The notes beneath the pieces were generated by a model. It worked only from the letters and a program-made list of their open reading frames with translations, was not told where the DNA came from and searched no databases. Positions 8,986 through 17,411 of a stretch of 64,000 bases of DNA are shown here, piece by piece; position 1 is the stretch's first letter, and the number at the start of each line of letters is the position of its first letter. Source of the stretch: Pandoraea nosoerga (GTDB taxonomy: Bacteria; Pseudomonadota; Gammaproteobacteria; Burkholderiales; Burkholderiaceae); the NCBI RefSeq assembly GCF_902459585.1, contig NZ_CABPSC010000005.1, positions 186,001 through 250,000 on the forward strand. Reading direction: 5' to 3'. A program made the position numbers and the translations under genes.

Positions 8986-10349
8986 GCGCCCCCGCCACGG
9001 TCGACGTCGATCAGGTCGTCGAGACACAAAAGGTCGGCAGCTTCTCGATCCGCATCATCGTGCTGATGGGATTGATGATGCTCACCGAGGGCTACGATCT
9101 CGGCGCCCTGTCGTTTGCCGCGCCTGCCATCGGGCGCGCCTGGGGCATCGATCGCGGGGCGCTGGGCCCGGCGTTCGGTGCGTTCGTCTTCGGCACGATG
9201 CTCGGCGCCTTCGTGCTGGGCTATCTGGGCGACGTCATCGGGCGCAAGCGCGCGATCCTCGTCGGCTCGAGCATCCTCGCCGCGCTCACGCTGGCCGTGG
9301 TATTCGCGAGCGACCTGCGCACGCTGCTCGTGCTGCGCTTGCTTGCCGGCATCGGCATTGGCGGCGTCGTGCCCAACGCCATCGCCTACATGACGGAATT
9401 CGCGCCGCGCCGGCTGCGCGCGACATGGGTCACGCTGATGTACACCGGATACAGCGTGGGCACCGGCCTGGGCGGCGTGGTGGCCGCGTGGATGATCCCG
9501 CGCTTCGGCTGGCAGGCGATCTTCGTGATCGGCGGCGTGGGGCCCTTGCTGGCGGCCGTCATGCTCGCGCTCTGGGTGCCCGAGTCGATCCGCTTTCTCG
9601 CGCTCAAGCGGCGGCGCACGCACGAGATTGCGCGCGTGGCCGCGCAGCTTCACCCCGGCAAGGTCTTCAACGCGCAGATGCAATACGTGGTGAGCAGCGA
9701 GGCGACGGGCGCACAGCACGCTCGCCTGCGGCAATTGCTCGCCGGCCGGCTGCGGCGCGTCACGCCCCTGTTGTGGGCCGTCTATGTCGCGAACTCGATG
9801 GCGCTGTTCTTCCTCGTCAGCTGGCTCCCCATGCTCATCGAAGCCATCGGCGTGCCGCCCGCGCGCGCGGCGCTCGTCTCCAGTGCTTTCTCGGTGGGCG
9901 GCACGATCGGCGGATTGGCGCTGATGCGATTCGTCGATACACGCGGCGCGCTGATCGTCGCGGTGCTGCCGCTGATCGGCTGCCCGCTCGTGGCCGCGCT
10001 CGGTTCGGGCATTGCGCAAAGCGCGTTGATCGCGGCTGTATTCATGATCGGCTTTTGCGTGGTCGGCGCGCAGTTCGGCCTGAATGCCGTGGCCGCCATG
10101 GTGTACCCGACGGCGTTGCGCGCCAAGGGGGTCGGCGTGGCGGTCGGTATCCAGAAGATCGGCGCCATTGCGGGGCCGGTCATCGGCGGCGCCCTGCTCT
10201 CGCTTCACTGGCCGGTGAGCGCCCTGTTCTACTTCGGCGCGGTGCCGGTCGGACTCGTGGCGATCTTCGCCTTCGCGCTCGGCATGCTTCATCGCCACGA
10301 CGGCGGCGCGCCGCCAGATCCCGCGCCGCATCGCGCAAGGTCGGCGTGA
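8982..10349 (+). CDS. MFS transporter, AAHS (aromatic acid:H+ symporter) type
   Basis: A 455-residue transporter with 12 predicted membrane helices. The DGY-like motif after helix 1 appears as TEGYDLGALSFAAP, and the loop 2-3 motif as GYLGDVIGRKRAI. Both are hallmarks of the AAHS family (PcaK, BenK type), which imports aromatic or other carboxylic acids with protons. The start overlaps the dehydratase stop (ATGA), so they are translationally coupled. A second transporter of the same type, clearly paralogous, occurs at 14629-15999 in the same gene set. Confidence 0.92.
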   Translation: MSAPATVDVDQVVETQKVGSFSIRIIVLMGLMMLTEGYDLGALSFAAPAIGRAWGIDRGALGPAFGAFVFGTMLGAFVLGYLGDVIGRKRAILVGSSILAALTLAVVFASDLRTLLVLRLLAGIGIGGVVPNAIAYMTEFAPRRLRATWVTLMYTGYSVGTGLGGVVAAWMIPRFGWQAIFVIGGVGPLLAAVMLALWVPESIRFLALKRRRTHEIARVAAQLHPGKVFNAQMQYVVSSEATGAQHARLRQLLAGRLRRVTPLLWAVYVANSMALFFLVSWLPMLIEAIGVPPARAALVSSAFSVGGTIGGLALMRFVDTRGALIVAVLPLIGCPLVAALGSGIAQSALIAAVFMIGFCVVGAQFGLNAVAAMVYPTALRAKGVGVAVGIQKIGAIAGPVIGGALLSLHWPVSALFYFGAVPVGLVAIFAFALGMLHRHDGGAPPDPAPHRARSA

Positions 10350-10383
10350 GCGCCCCAACACACAACATTCCACAGGAGACAAC

Positions 10384-11262
10384 ATGCTTCAGGTCACTGC
10401 GATGCGTGCTTCGACGGCCAATGCCGCCCCCACGCCGCCCGACTTCGTGGGCCTCGTGCACGACTTCGATACCGCGGCGCCCGTCGACGCCGAGACCGCG
10501 CGCGCCATCGACGACGCCATGACGCACTACGGCGTACTCGTGTTTCGCGCTCAATCGCTCACGCCGCAGCAGCAGCTCGATTTCGCCAGCGCGCTCGGCC
10601 CGCTCGACGTCGGCTTCAAGCGCGTGGCCAAGCCGCACAACCGCCTCGGCCACGACACGCTCGCCGACATCTCCAATCTCGACGAAAGCGGCGCGATCGT
10701 CGGTCGCGAGCATCGTCGCATCGTCGGCAACATCGCCAACCAGCTGTGGCACAGCGACAGCTCGTTCCAGCGCCCCTCGGCGCGCTACTCGATGCTCTAC
10801 GCCGTCGTGGTGCCACCGGCGGGCGGACAGACCGAGTTTGCCGACATGCGCGCCGCGTTCGAAGCGCTGCCGGCCGATCAGCAGGCGTGGCTGCGCGAAC
10901 TGAAGGCCGAGCACGACGCCCTGCACTCGCGCTTCCTTCTCGGCGACACCGAGTACGACGCCGCGCAGCGCGCCGCGATTGCGCCCACGGTCTGGCCGCT
11001 CGTGCGCCAGCACCCGGGGGGCCGATCGTCGCTGTTCATCGGCGCCCACGCGAGCCGCATTCTGGGCATGACGATTGCCGAAGGCCGCATGCTGCTGCTC
11101 GACCTGCTCGAACACGCCACGCAACCGGCGTTCGTCTATCGGCATACGTGGCAGCCGGGCGATCTGGTCATGTGGGACAACCGCTGCACGCTGCATCGTG
11201 GCCGGCGCTTCGACTTCTCGCAGCGCCGCGAGCTGCGACGCGCCACGACGCTCGACGCCTGA
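10384..11262 (+). CDS. TauD/TfdA family Fe(II)/2-oxoglutarate dioxygenase
   Basis: The product is 292 residues, the normal length. It should hydroxylate a substrate at the cost of 2-oxoglutarate and O2. The iron ligands are visible: His123 and Asp125 in LWHSDSSF, and distal His271 in NRCTLHRGR, with the 2-oxoglutarate-binding Arg about 11 residues later (QRRELRR). MWDNRCTLHRGR is a strong TauD/TfdA signature. The start follows a good ribosome site (CAGGAGACAAC). The gene is 34 bp downstream of the transporter. In a pathway with two dehydratases it could create the hydroxyl group that is later eliminated (inference). Confidence 0.93.
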   Translation: MLQVTAMRASTANAAPTPPDFVGLVHDFDTAAPVDAETARAIDDAMTHYGVLVFRAQSLTPQQQLDFASALGPLDVGFKRVAKPHNRLGHDTLADISNLDESGAIVGREHRRIVGNIANQLWHSDSSFQRPSARYSMLYAVVVPPAGGQTEFADMRAAFEALPADQQAWLRELKAEHDALHSRFLLGDTEYDAAQRAAIAPTVWPLVRQHPGGRSSLFIGAHASRILGMTIAEGRMLLLDLLEHATQPAFVYRHTWQPGDLVMWDNRCTLHRGRRFDFSQRRELRRATTLDA

Positions 11263-11342
11263 GGCGAACCGATGCGCTCGCGCCTGCGGCGGCCGACGCC
11301 CCGAAGCTGCGGCGCCCCCACTCTCACCAAGGAGCTTTCCCC

Positions 11343-12632
11343 ATGCAACTGACCCCCGACGAGCAGGCCATGCTCGACGGCGCCCAGGGCCCCGCCGTAC
11401 AGAAGGCCATGGACCTGCTGGTGCGCTATGGCGAGGCGCTCGGCGCCGAACGCCTCGTCGACACCAACAACGTGTGCGGCACGCTCGGCGCGACCACGCC
11501 GTTCCTGCGCGAGTTCGGCACGCGCGGCGGCGCGCTCGATCTCGATGCCGTGTTCTCCGAATTCAACCTCGACAGCGCCGAAGTCGTGCCCGTGCCCCCG
11601 ATGAAGGCATACAGCAGCCACCTGCAGCAGGGCTTCGACCCCGAGCATGCCGAGCGGCAAGGCATTGCGCCGGAGGTGGTCACGCTGTACCGCGCCGGCG
11701 AAGCATACGCCGGGCGTCTCGGCGTGCAGCCGCTGCACACGTGCGCGCCGTACCAGGTGGGCAACGTGCCGGTGCGCGGCGAGCACTGCGCATGGATGGA
11801 GTCCTCGGCGGTGGTGTACATCAACGCCGTGCTCGGCGCGCGCAGCAATGCCGAGGGCCGCGAGAGCGCGGGCGCCGCCATGGTCACCGGCAAGATTCCG
11901 TACTGGGGCCTGCATCTCGCGCAGAACCGTTACGGGACCGATCTCGTGCAGGTCGAGGTGCCGATCGACAACGTCTTCGAATGGGGGCTGCTCGGCTACT
12001 ACGTCGGCGAAGTCGTCTCGGAAGGCATTCCCGTGATGCAGGGCATTCGCGGCCCGGCCAACCTGCCGCGCCTGAAGCACTTCGGTGCGGCGGCCGCGTC
12101 CTCTGGCGGCGTCGAGATGTATCACATCGTGGGCATGACGCCCGAAGCGCGCACGCTCGACGAAGCGTTCGGTCCGCGCAGGCTGCGCCAGACGCTGCGC
12201 TACGGCGCCGCCGAGCGACGGCTCGCCTACGAGCGCGTGAACACCACCGCGCGCGATCGCGACATCGATTTCGTGATGCTCGGCTGCCCGCACTACTCCA
12301 TCGAACAGATCTGGGAAGTCTGTCAGCTGCTCGAAGGCCAGAAGGTGCACGAAAACACCGAGCTGTGGATCTTCACGCCGCGCGCCACGCGGCAACTGGC
12401 CGATCAGGCCGGCTACACGCGGATCATCGAAGCGGCCGGTGCGCATCTGATGAGCGACACCTGCTCCGCGCTCGGCCGCGTCGTGCCCCGCGGCACGCGT
12501 GTGGCCGCCGTCGATTCGGCCAAGCAGGCGCACTACTTGCCGGCCATCATGAACATCCAGGCGTGGTGCGGCACCACGGCCGAGTGCATTTCGGCCGCCG
12601 TCAGCGGTCGCTGGACAGGAGCGCTGGCATGA
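11343..12632 (+). CDS. Aconitase X catalytic subunit (AcnX large part, DUF521)
   Basis: The product is 429 residues and forms the large part of an AcnX enzyme; the swivel part is encoded next, overlapping by 4 bp. Characterised AcnX proteins are Fe-S dehydratases: cis-3-hydroxy-L-proline dehydratase in bacteria and phosphomevalonate dehydratase in archaea. Candidate cluster or active-site cysteines include Cys45 (NNVCGTLGATTPF), Cys134, Cys149, Cys315 (LGCPHYS), Cys374 (DTCSALG) and Cys409 (WCGTTAEC). C-terminal SAKQAHYLP and the GR near the end fit the family. The motif around residue 45 differs from the SGVSY.NIGD seen in typical members, which suggests a different substrate. A ribosome site (AAGGAGC) precedes the ATG. 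Confidence 0.9.
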   Translation: MQLTPDEQAMLDGAQGPAVQKAMDLLVRYGEALGAERLVDTNNVCGTLGATTPFLREFGTRGGALDLDAVFSEFNLDSAEVVPVPPMKAYSSHLQQGFDPEHAERQGIAPEVVTLYRAGEAYAGRLGVQPLHTCAPYQVGNVPVRGEHCAWMESSAVVYINAVLGARSNAEGRESAGAAMVTGKIPYWGLHLAQNRYGTDLVQVEVPIDNVFEWGLLGYYVGEVVSEGIPVMQGIRGPANLPRLKHFGAAAASSGGVEMYHIVGMTPEARTLDEAFGPRRLRQTLRYGAAERRLAYERVNTTARDRDIDFVMLGCPHYSIEQIWEVCQLLEGQKVHENTELWIFTPRATRQLADQAGYTRIIEAAGAHLMSDTCSALGRVVPRGTRVAAVDSAKQAHYLPAIMNIQAWCGTTAECISAAVSGRWTGALA

Positions 12633-13117
12633 GCACCACGACACCAACGACACGGCAGGACGCTGGCCAGGCGCCCGGCGCGCACGAGACGCGGACCTTC
12701 TTGCTGCATGGCCGGCGCGTGGTCGGCGGACGCGCCGAAGGCGAGGCGCTCGTCACGCGCGATCGCATCTCGGGCTGGGGCGGCATCGATCCGCGCACCG
12801 GCACGGTGATCGAGACGCGCCACGAGCTTCGCGGCGTGAGTTTCGCCGGCAAGGTGCTCGTCTTCCCCGGGGCGAAAGGCTCGTCGGGATGGTCGAGCCA
12901 GTTCCACATCGCCCGGCTGGCCGGCGCCGCGCCCGTTGCCATGCTGTTCAACGAGATGACGACCAAGATGGCGCTCGGCGCCGTCGTCACGCACGCGCCG
13001 GCGCTGACGGACTTCGACCGCGATCCGCTCTCGCTCATCCGGACGGGCGACTGGGTGGTCGTCGACGCCGATCGCGGCGTGGTCGAAGTGACCCGGCGCG
13101 TCGCGCCCCTTCCCTGA
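12629..13117 (+). CDS. Aconitase X swivel subunit (DUF126)
   Basis: A 162-residue partner of the preceding AcnX catalytic subunit, the swivel domain that closes the active site. Typical DUF126 features are visible: LHGRRVVGGRAEGEALVT at the N-terminus, and FPGAKGSSGWSSQFHIARL with the Ser-rich loop of aconitase-type swivel domains. The end DWVVVDADRGVVEV is also typical. Overlap of start and stop (ATGA) with the large subunit implies coupled translation and a 1:1 complex. About 30 extra N-terminal residues (Thr/Gln-rich) precede the domain. Confidence 0.92.
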   Translation: MSTTTPTTRQDAGQAPGAHETRTFLLHGRRVVGGRAEGEALVTRDRISGWGGIDPRTGTVIETRHELRGVSFAGKVLVFPGAKGSSGWSSQFHIARLAGAAPVAMLFNEMTTKMALGAVVTHAPALTDFDRDPLSLIRTGDWVVVDADRGVVEVTRRVAPLP

Positions 13118-13140
13118 ACCGGCTTTTACTGGAGACGCCA

Positions 13141-13164
13141 TTGGACACCCAATTGGACACCCAT
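13141..13164 (+). repeat. 12-bp tandem duplication at a start codon
   Basis: TTGGACACCCAA is followed directly by TTGGACACCCAT, giving LDTQLDTH and two in-frame TTG start codons. It keeps the frame, so it is tolerated, and could have arisen by slippage. Confidence 0.8.
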
Positions 13165-14451
13165 ATTCGCGTGGTACGCCGCGCGACCCATCCCCCTGCC
13201 TGGCACGTCGACGCCGACATCTGCATCGTCGGCGCCGGTATCTCGGGCACCTCGGCCGCGCTCGAGGCGGCCGCGCTCGGCCGCAAGGTCGTGCTCGTCG
13301 ACAGCCTGCCCGCCCTGGGCGGCCAGGCCGTCAACTCGATCATCGGCACGTTCTGCGGCCTGTTCTCGAACGGCCCCGGGCGCTTTCAGGTCACGCACGG
13401 GATTGCCGACGGCATTTTGCGCGACCTCGGTGCGCAAGGCGCGCTGCACTACAAGGAAGGCCCGCTCACGACCGTGGTGCTGTACGACGAAGTCGCGCTC
13501 TCGCGCTGGATCGAGCGCAAGATTCTCGAAGCGGGCGTCACGGTGATCCTGGGCGCCGTCATCGGCCACGTCGCCCGGGAAGGCCGCCGCGTGCAACGCG
13601 TGACGCTCGCCACGCGCTACGGCGACGTACACGTGGACGCCAGGGGCTTCATCGACGCGAGCGGCGACGCCGCCCTTGCCTGGAACGCGGGCCTGTCATG
13701 CCGCGAGCCGGCAACGCCGGTGCACGGCACGCAGATGGTCGTGCTCGAAGGGCTCGACGAGACGCACGCGCCGACGCCGGCCGAATTCAAGGAGCGCGTG
13801 GCGAGCCGCGCGAACGCCTACGGACTCGAGCGCAAGGACGGGCTCGTGTTCTATTTCCGCGGCCGCAACATCGGCATCGCCAACATGACGCACATCGAGA
13901 CGCCGCTCGAGCCGGTGGCCGCCTCGCATACGGCGCTCGTGGGACGCGATCAGGCGGACCGCGCCTTCGAGTTCCTCAAGGCGGAATATCCCGACGTCTA
14001 CCGCAACGCGCGCATTCGCAGCTACGGGCTGCCCGGCATCCGGCAAACGCGCTGGATCGTCGGCACGCACACCCTGAGCTCGGACGAAGTGATCGCCGCC
14101 ACGCAGTTCCCCGACGCGGTCGCGCGCACGTCGTGGCCGATCGAGCTGCACGACCGTCCGGAAGGTTATGTCTGGCAGCCCTTCGGCGACGACCACCTGC
14201 ACACCGTGCCGCTGGGCAGTCTGCTCGCGGCGGACGCCGACAACGTGGTCGCCGCAGGCCGCTGCATCGATGCCGACGCCAGCGCGCTGTCGAGCGTGCG
14301 CGTGATGGGGCCGTGTATCGCGATGGGCGCGGCGGCGGCGCATGCGCTCGACCTGGCCGACACCGGCAGCGTCCACGAGATCGACCGCGCGGAGTTGCGC
14401 CGCCGTATCGCGGACAACGTCGATCGGATCGACCCGCCGCATCTGTCATGA
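13141..14451 (+). CDS. FAD-dependent oxidoreductase (FAD_oxidored, PF12831-like)
   Basis: About 436 residues. A dinucleotide-binding motif lies near residue 29 (CIVGAGISGTSAALEAA), followed by VVLVDSLPALGGQAV and a C-terminal FAD motif (NVVAAGRCIDADASALSSVRV). It should oxidise or reduce a small acid of the pathway. The start is taken as TTG because GGAG lies 6 bp before it and there is no ATG before the FAD motif; the first codons are a 12-bp tandem duplication with a second in-frame TTG at 13153. It lies 23 bp after the AcnX swivel gene, in the same operon. The substrate is unknown. Confidence 0.87.
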   Translation: MDTQLDTHIRVVRRATHPPAWHVDADICIVGAGISGTSAALEAAALGRKVVLVDSLPALGGQAVNSIIGTFCGLFSNGPGRFQVTHGIADGILRDLGAQGALHYKEGPLTTVVLYDEVALSRWIERKILEAGVTVILGAVIGHVAREGRRVQRVTLATRYGDVHVDARGFIDASGDAALAWNAGLSCREPATPVHGTQMVVLEGLDETHAPTPAEFKERVASRANAYGLERKDGLVFYFRGRNIGIANMTHIETPLEPVAASHTALVGRDQADRAFEFLKAEYPDVYRNARIRSYGLPGIRQTRWIVGTHTLSSDEVIAATQFPDAVARTSWPIELHDRPEGYVWQPFGDDHLHTVPLGSLLAADADNVVAAGRCIDADASALSSVRVMGPCIAMGAAAAHALDLADTGSVHEIDRAELRRRIADNVDRIDPPHLS

Positions 14452-14548
14452 GACGTGGCGCGCCTCGCGGCAAGGCGCGTGCGGCGCCGGACGCGACGCG
14501 GCATGGCGCGAGGCGGGCCGAAGCGAGGTGACGACGTAGTGAAACTTG

Positions 14549-14582
14549 CCGGGAAGGCGCGCATATACGTGCGGCCTCCCGG
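14549..14582 (+). promoter_or_regulatory. Intercistronic hairpin
   Basis: Near-perfect stem CCGGGAAGGC / GCCTCCCGG (one bulged A) with a 15-base loop, in the 177-bp gap between the FAD oxidoreductase and the second transporter. There is no T-run, so it is not a classical terminator. It may set relative expression by mRNA processing or partial termination. Confidence 0.4.
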
Positions 14583-14628
14583 GTTCCTGAAGCCGGCGCT
14601 TACGGGCGACCCGGCATATGGAGGAGAC

Positions 14629-15999
14629 ATGGCAACGCTGCAATCGATGGATATCTCGCGTCTCATCGACGCGCAAAAGCCCGGGCGCTTCGCATTTCTG
14701 ACCATCTTCTGCGCCTGGATTCTGATGCTCACCGACGGCTACGAACTCACCGCGCTCGCCTACGCGGCGCCCTCGCTGGTGCGCGACTGGCAGATTCCGC
14801 GCGCCGCACTGGGCCCCGCGTTCGGCATCAACGTGTTCGGGATCATGGTCGGCTCGATCCTGTTCGGCATTCTCGGCGACCGCTACGGACGCAAGCGAGC
14901 GCTGCTGTGGGGCGCGCTCTGGTACGGTGTGCTCACGCTCGCGACGGTCGGCGCGAGCACCATCGACCATCTGCTGATCCTGCGCTTTCTGGCCGGCGTC
15001 GGCATCGGCGGCGCGGTGCCCAACGCTTTCGTACTGATCTCCGAGTTCGCGCCGAAGCGCCTGCGCGCCACATGGGTCACGCTCATGTTCACCGGCTATA
15101 CGCTCGGCGCGAGCCTGGGCGGCGCGGTCGCGGCCATGCTCGTCGGTCCATACGGATGGCAGGCGATCTTTCTCATTGGCGGCATCGCGCCGATCGCCGT
15201 GGCCGCCGTGCTCGCCGTGGTGATGCCCGAGTCGCTGCGCTTTCTCGTGCTCAAGGGCTGGCGTCCCGCCGAAGTCGTGCGGCTCGTGCGCAGGATCGAT
15301 CCGGCGGCCAACGTCGACACGTCCACGCGCTTTTACGTTGGCGACGAGCCCGCGCCCACGCCGTTTCGCTGGGCCATGCTCTTCGAGGGGCGCCTGCGCA
15401 CGCTCACACCGGTGCTGTGGCTCGCCTACATCGCCAATTCGATGGCGCTCTTCGCACTGCAGAACTGGCTGCCGCTGCTCGTCGAAGCCGTGGGCGTGCC
15501 CGCCAGACAGGCCGCGCTGGTCTCGGCGATGTTCTCGATCGGCGGCACGGCCGGCGGGCTCGCGTTGATGCGCTTCATCGACCGTTACGGCGCGCGCATG
15601 ATCGTGTTCCTGCCGCTCGTGGGCTGCCCGCTCGTCGCGCTGCTCGGCAGCGGCATGCCGGCAATGCTGCTAAGCGCCGTGGTGTTCCTCGTCGGGTTCT
15701 GCGTGGCCGGCACGCAGTCGGGGCTGAACGCCGTGGCGCCGACCGTCTATCCGAGCGCGATTCGCGGCAAAGGCACGGGCACGGCCATCGGCGTGGCCAA
15801 GATCGGCTCGATCTCGGGACCGATGATCGGCGGCCTGCTGCTCTCGCTCTCGCTACCGGTCTCCACGCTGTTCGTGGCGGCGGCCGTACCGGTTGCCGTC
15901 GTCGTGCTGCTCGCGCTGGTGCTCGGGCGCACGACCCGCCATGCCGGTGCCGACGGCGCTCCGGCTGCGTCGGCAGCTTCGGCCGCAGCCAAGAGCTGA
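14629..15999 (+). CDS. Second AAHS-type MFS transporter
   Basis: The product is 456 residues with 12 predicted helices. It is clearly related to the transporter at 8982-10349: both have ALGPAFG before helix 2, GILGDRYGRKRAL or its equivalent, and KRLRATWVTLM in the central part. TDGYELTALAYAAP is the AAHS motif. A strong ribosome site (GGAGGAGAC) precedes the ATG. It lies 177 bp behind the FAD oxidoreductase and 98 bp ahead of the porin. Two transporters of one family in one gene set suggests two related substrates, or import of the substrate and release of a product. Confidence 0.92.
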   Translation: MATLQSMDISRLIDAQKPGRFAFLTIFCAWILMLTDGYELTALAYAAPSLVRDWQIPRAALGPAFGINVFGIMVGSILFGILGDRYGRKRALLWGALWYGVLTLATVGASTIDHLLILRFLAGVGIGGAVPNAFVLISEFAPKRLRATWVTLMFTGYTLGASLGGAVAAMLVGPYGWQAIFLIGGIAPIAVAAVLAVVMPESLRFLVLKGWRPAEVVRLVRRIDPAANVDTSTRFYVGDEPAPTPFRWAMLFEGRLRTLTPVLWLAYIANSMALFALQNWLPLLVEAVGVPARQAALVSAMFSIGGTAGGLALMRFIDRYGARMIVFLPLVGCPLVALLGSGMPAMLLSAVVFLVGFCVAGTQSGLNAVAPTVYPSAIRGKGTGTAIGVAKIGSISGPMIGGLLLSLSLPVSTLFVAAAVPVAVVVLLALVLGRTTRHAGADGAPAASAASAAAKS

Positions 16000-16097
16000 G
16001 ACGCCGGCGCCCCGGCCGGGCGATGCGGTTTCGCACGAGCGCGGCGCGCCGCCGCACGCGGCCCCCCATTCATTACAAGACATCTACAGGAGACAAC

Positions 16098-17411
16098 ATG
16101 ATCCAACGCCCTGCGCGCGTGGGACGGCCCTTCTCGTGCCCGCCCGATCGCCACACCGAGTTCGCCGGCCCGGTCCGGGCCGCCTGCACGCCACGTTCGC
16201 GTCGCATGGCGCGCACGCCGGCGCGCCTCGCCGCCCTGGGGCTCGCTGCCGCCGGCCTCGGGCTGAGCCCGTTGCCGGCGCTCGCACAAAGCTCGGTGCA
16301 GCTCTACGGCATCATCGACAACGGCATCAGCTACACGAACAATGTCGCGTCCAGTGTGGGCGCCAAGGGCGCGAGCCGCGTGGGTCTGGCCACAGGCTTC
16401 GGCAGCGGCGACCGCTTCGGCCTGACCGGCAGCGAAGACCTCGGCGACGGCACGAAGGCCATCTTCACGCTCGAGAACGGGTTCAGCGGCATCAACGGCG
16501 CGCTCGGGCAGGGCGGGCGCATGTTCGGCCGGCAGGCGTTCGCCGGATTGTCCAATCCCCGCTGGGGCACGCTGACCTTCGGGCGCCAGTACGAATTCGG
16601 TTTCGTCTATCTGTCGCCGTTCGAATCGTGGACGCAGTTCGGCAGCATCTATGGTGCGCACGTGGGCGACGTCGACAACACCTTCTCGACGTTCCGCCTG
16701 AACCAGTCGGTCAAGTACGAGTACTCGCCGATGGCCGGCCTCACGCTCGGCGCGCTCTACGCGTTCAGCAACCAGAGCGCGAACTCGGGCAGCAGCGGCT
16801 TCGCGAACAACCGCGCGCTCGGTTTCGGCATCCAGTTCCAGCGCGGGCCGCTCGCCGCGGCGGCATCATTTCTGCATCTGAGCAACCCGTCGGCGTCGGC
16901 CGCCACGTCGACCAATCCGGGCGGCGCCATCGGCGACGAATACACGCTCTCGACGAGCCTTTTCTACAATTCGGGTTTCGTCTCGCGTCAGGACGTGATC
17001 GGCGTGGCGGGCAGCTACCGCTTCGGCAACGCGCGCGTGAGCGCCGTGCTCACCGACACGCGGCTGCGCTACCAGAGCGGGCAGGACCTGCGCGTGGACA
17101 ATTACGAAATCAACACGCGCTACCAGTTCACGCCGGCGATCATGGCGGGCGTCGGCTACATCTTCACCGATGCTTCGGGCTATACCGGCGCGGGGGCGAC
17201 GTCGTTCGCCTCGGGCACGCGGGCGCGCTGGCATCAGATCGACGCGGGCGCCGCCTATTACTTCTCCAAGCGCACGGACCTGCATGCGTCCGTGATCTAT
17301 CAACGCGCCGCGGGCGATGCGACAGTGGCCGCGATCAACGCGTTCGGCCCGGCCGGCGCCGGCGTAAGGAACCAGGTGGCCGTGCTCGCGGGGCTGCGCC
17401 ATCGGTTCTGA
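16098..17411 (+). CDS. Gram-negative porin (Burkholderia OmpC type)
   Basis: Up to 437 residues. The mature barrel starts QSSVQLYGIIDNGISYTNN, and the protein ends in the Phe required for outer-membrane insertion (GLRHRF). SEDLGDGTKAIFTLENGF and GRQAFAGLSNPRWGTLTFGRQ are typical of the trimeric 16-strand porins of Burkholderiaceae. The ATG with a good ribosome site (CAGGAGACAAC) would give a 63-residue leader; a second Met at 16206 would give a normal 27-residue signal peptide but has no visible ribosome site. Its place at the end of the catabolic set suggests it supplies outer-membrane entry for the substrate. Confidence 0.93.
   Translation: MIQRPARVGRPFSCPPDRHTEFAGPVRAACTPRSRRMARTPARLAALGLAAAGLGLSPLPALAQSSVQLYGIIDNGISYTNNVASSVGAKGASRVGLATGFGSGDRFGLTGSEDLGDGTKAIFTLENGFSGINGALGQGGRMFGRQAFAGLSNPRWGTLTFGRQYEFGFVYLSPFESWTQFGSIYGAHVGDVDNTFSTFRLNQSVKYEYSPMAGLTLGALYAFSNQSANSGSSGFANNRALGFGIQFQRGPLAAAASFLHLSNPSASAATSTNPGGAIGDEYTLSTSLFYNSGFVSRQDVIGVAGSYRFGNARVSAVLTDTRLRYQSGQDLRVDNYEINTRYQFTPAIMAGVGYIFTDASGYTGAGATSFASGTRARWHQIDAGAAYYFSKRTDLHASVIYQRAAGDATVAAINAFGPAGAGVRNQVAVLAGLRHRF

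Noticed and set aside
7198-9027. A 609-codon open frame on the minus strand
   Set aside because: Antisense to the IlvD/Edd gene, which has clear Fe-S cysteine motifs; the antisense product is His/Arg-rich low complexity.
7866-10349. An 827-codon frame suggesting a fusion of an N-terminal part with the first MFS transporter
   Set aside because: The first 370 residues are an out-of-frame reading of the dehydratase gene; the real transporter starts at the ATGA overlap at 8982.
11136-12653. A 505-codon minus-strand frame over the AcnX genes
   Set aside because: Shadow of the AcnX genes; His/Arg/Val-rich with no domain, while both AcnX subunits are clear on the plus strand.
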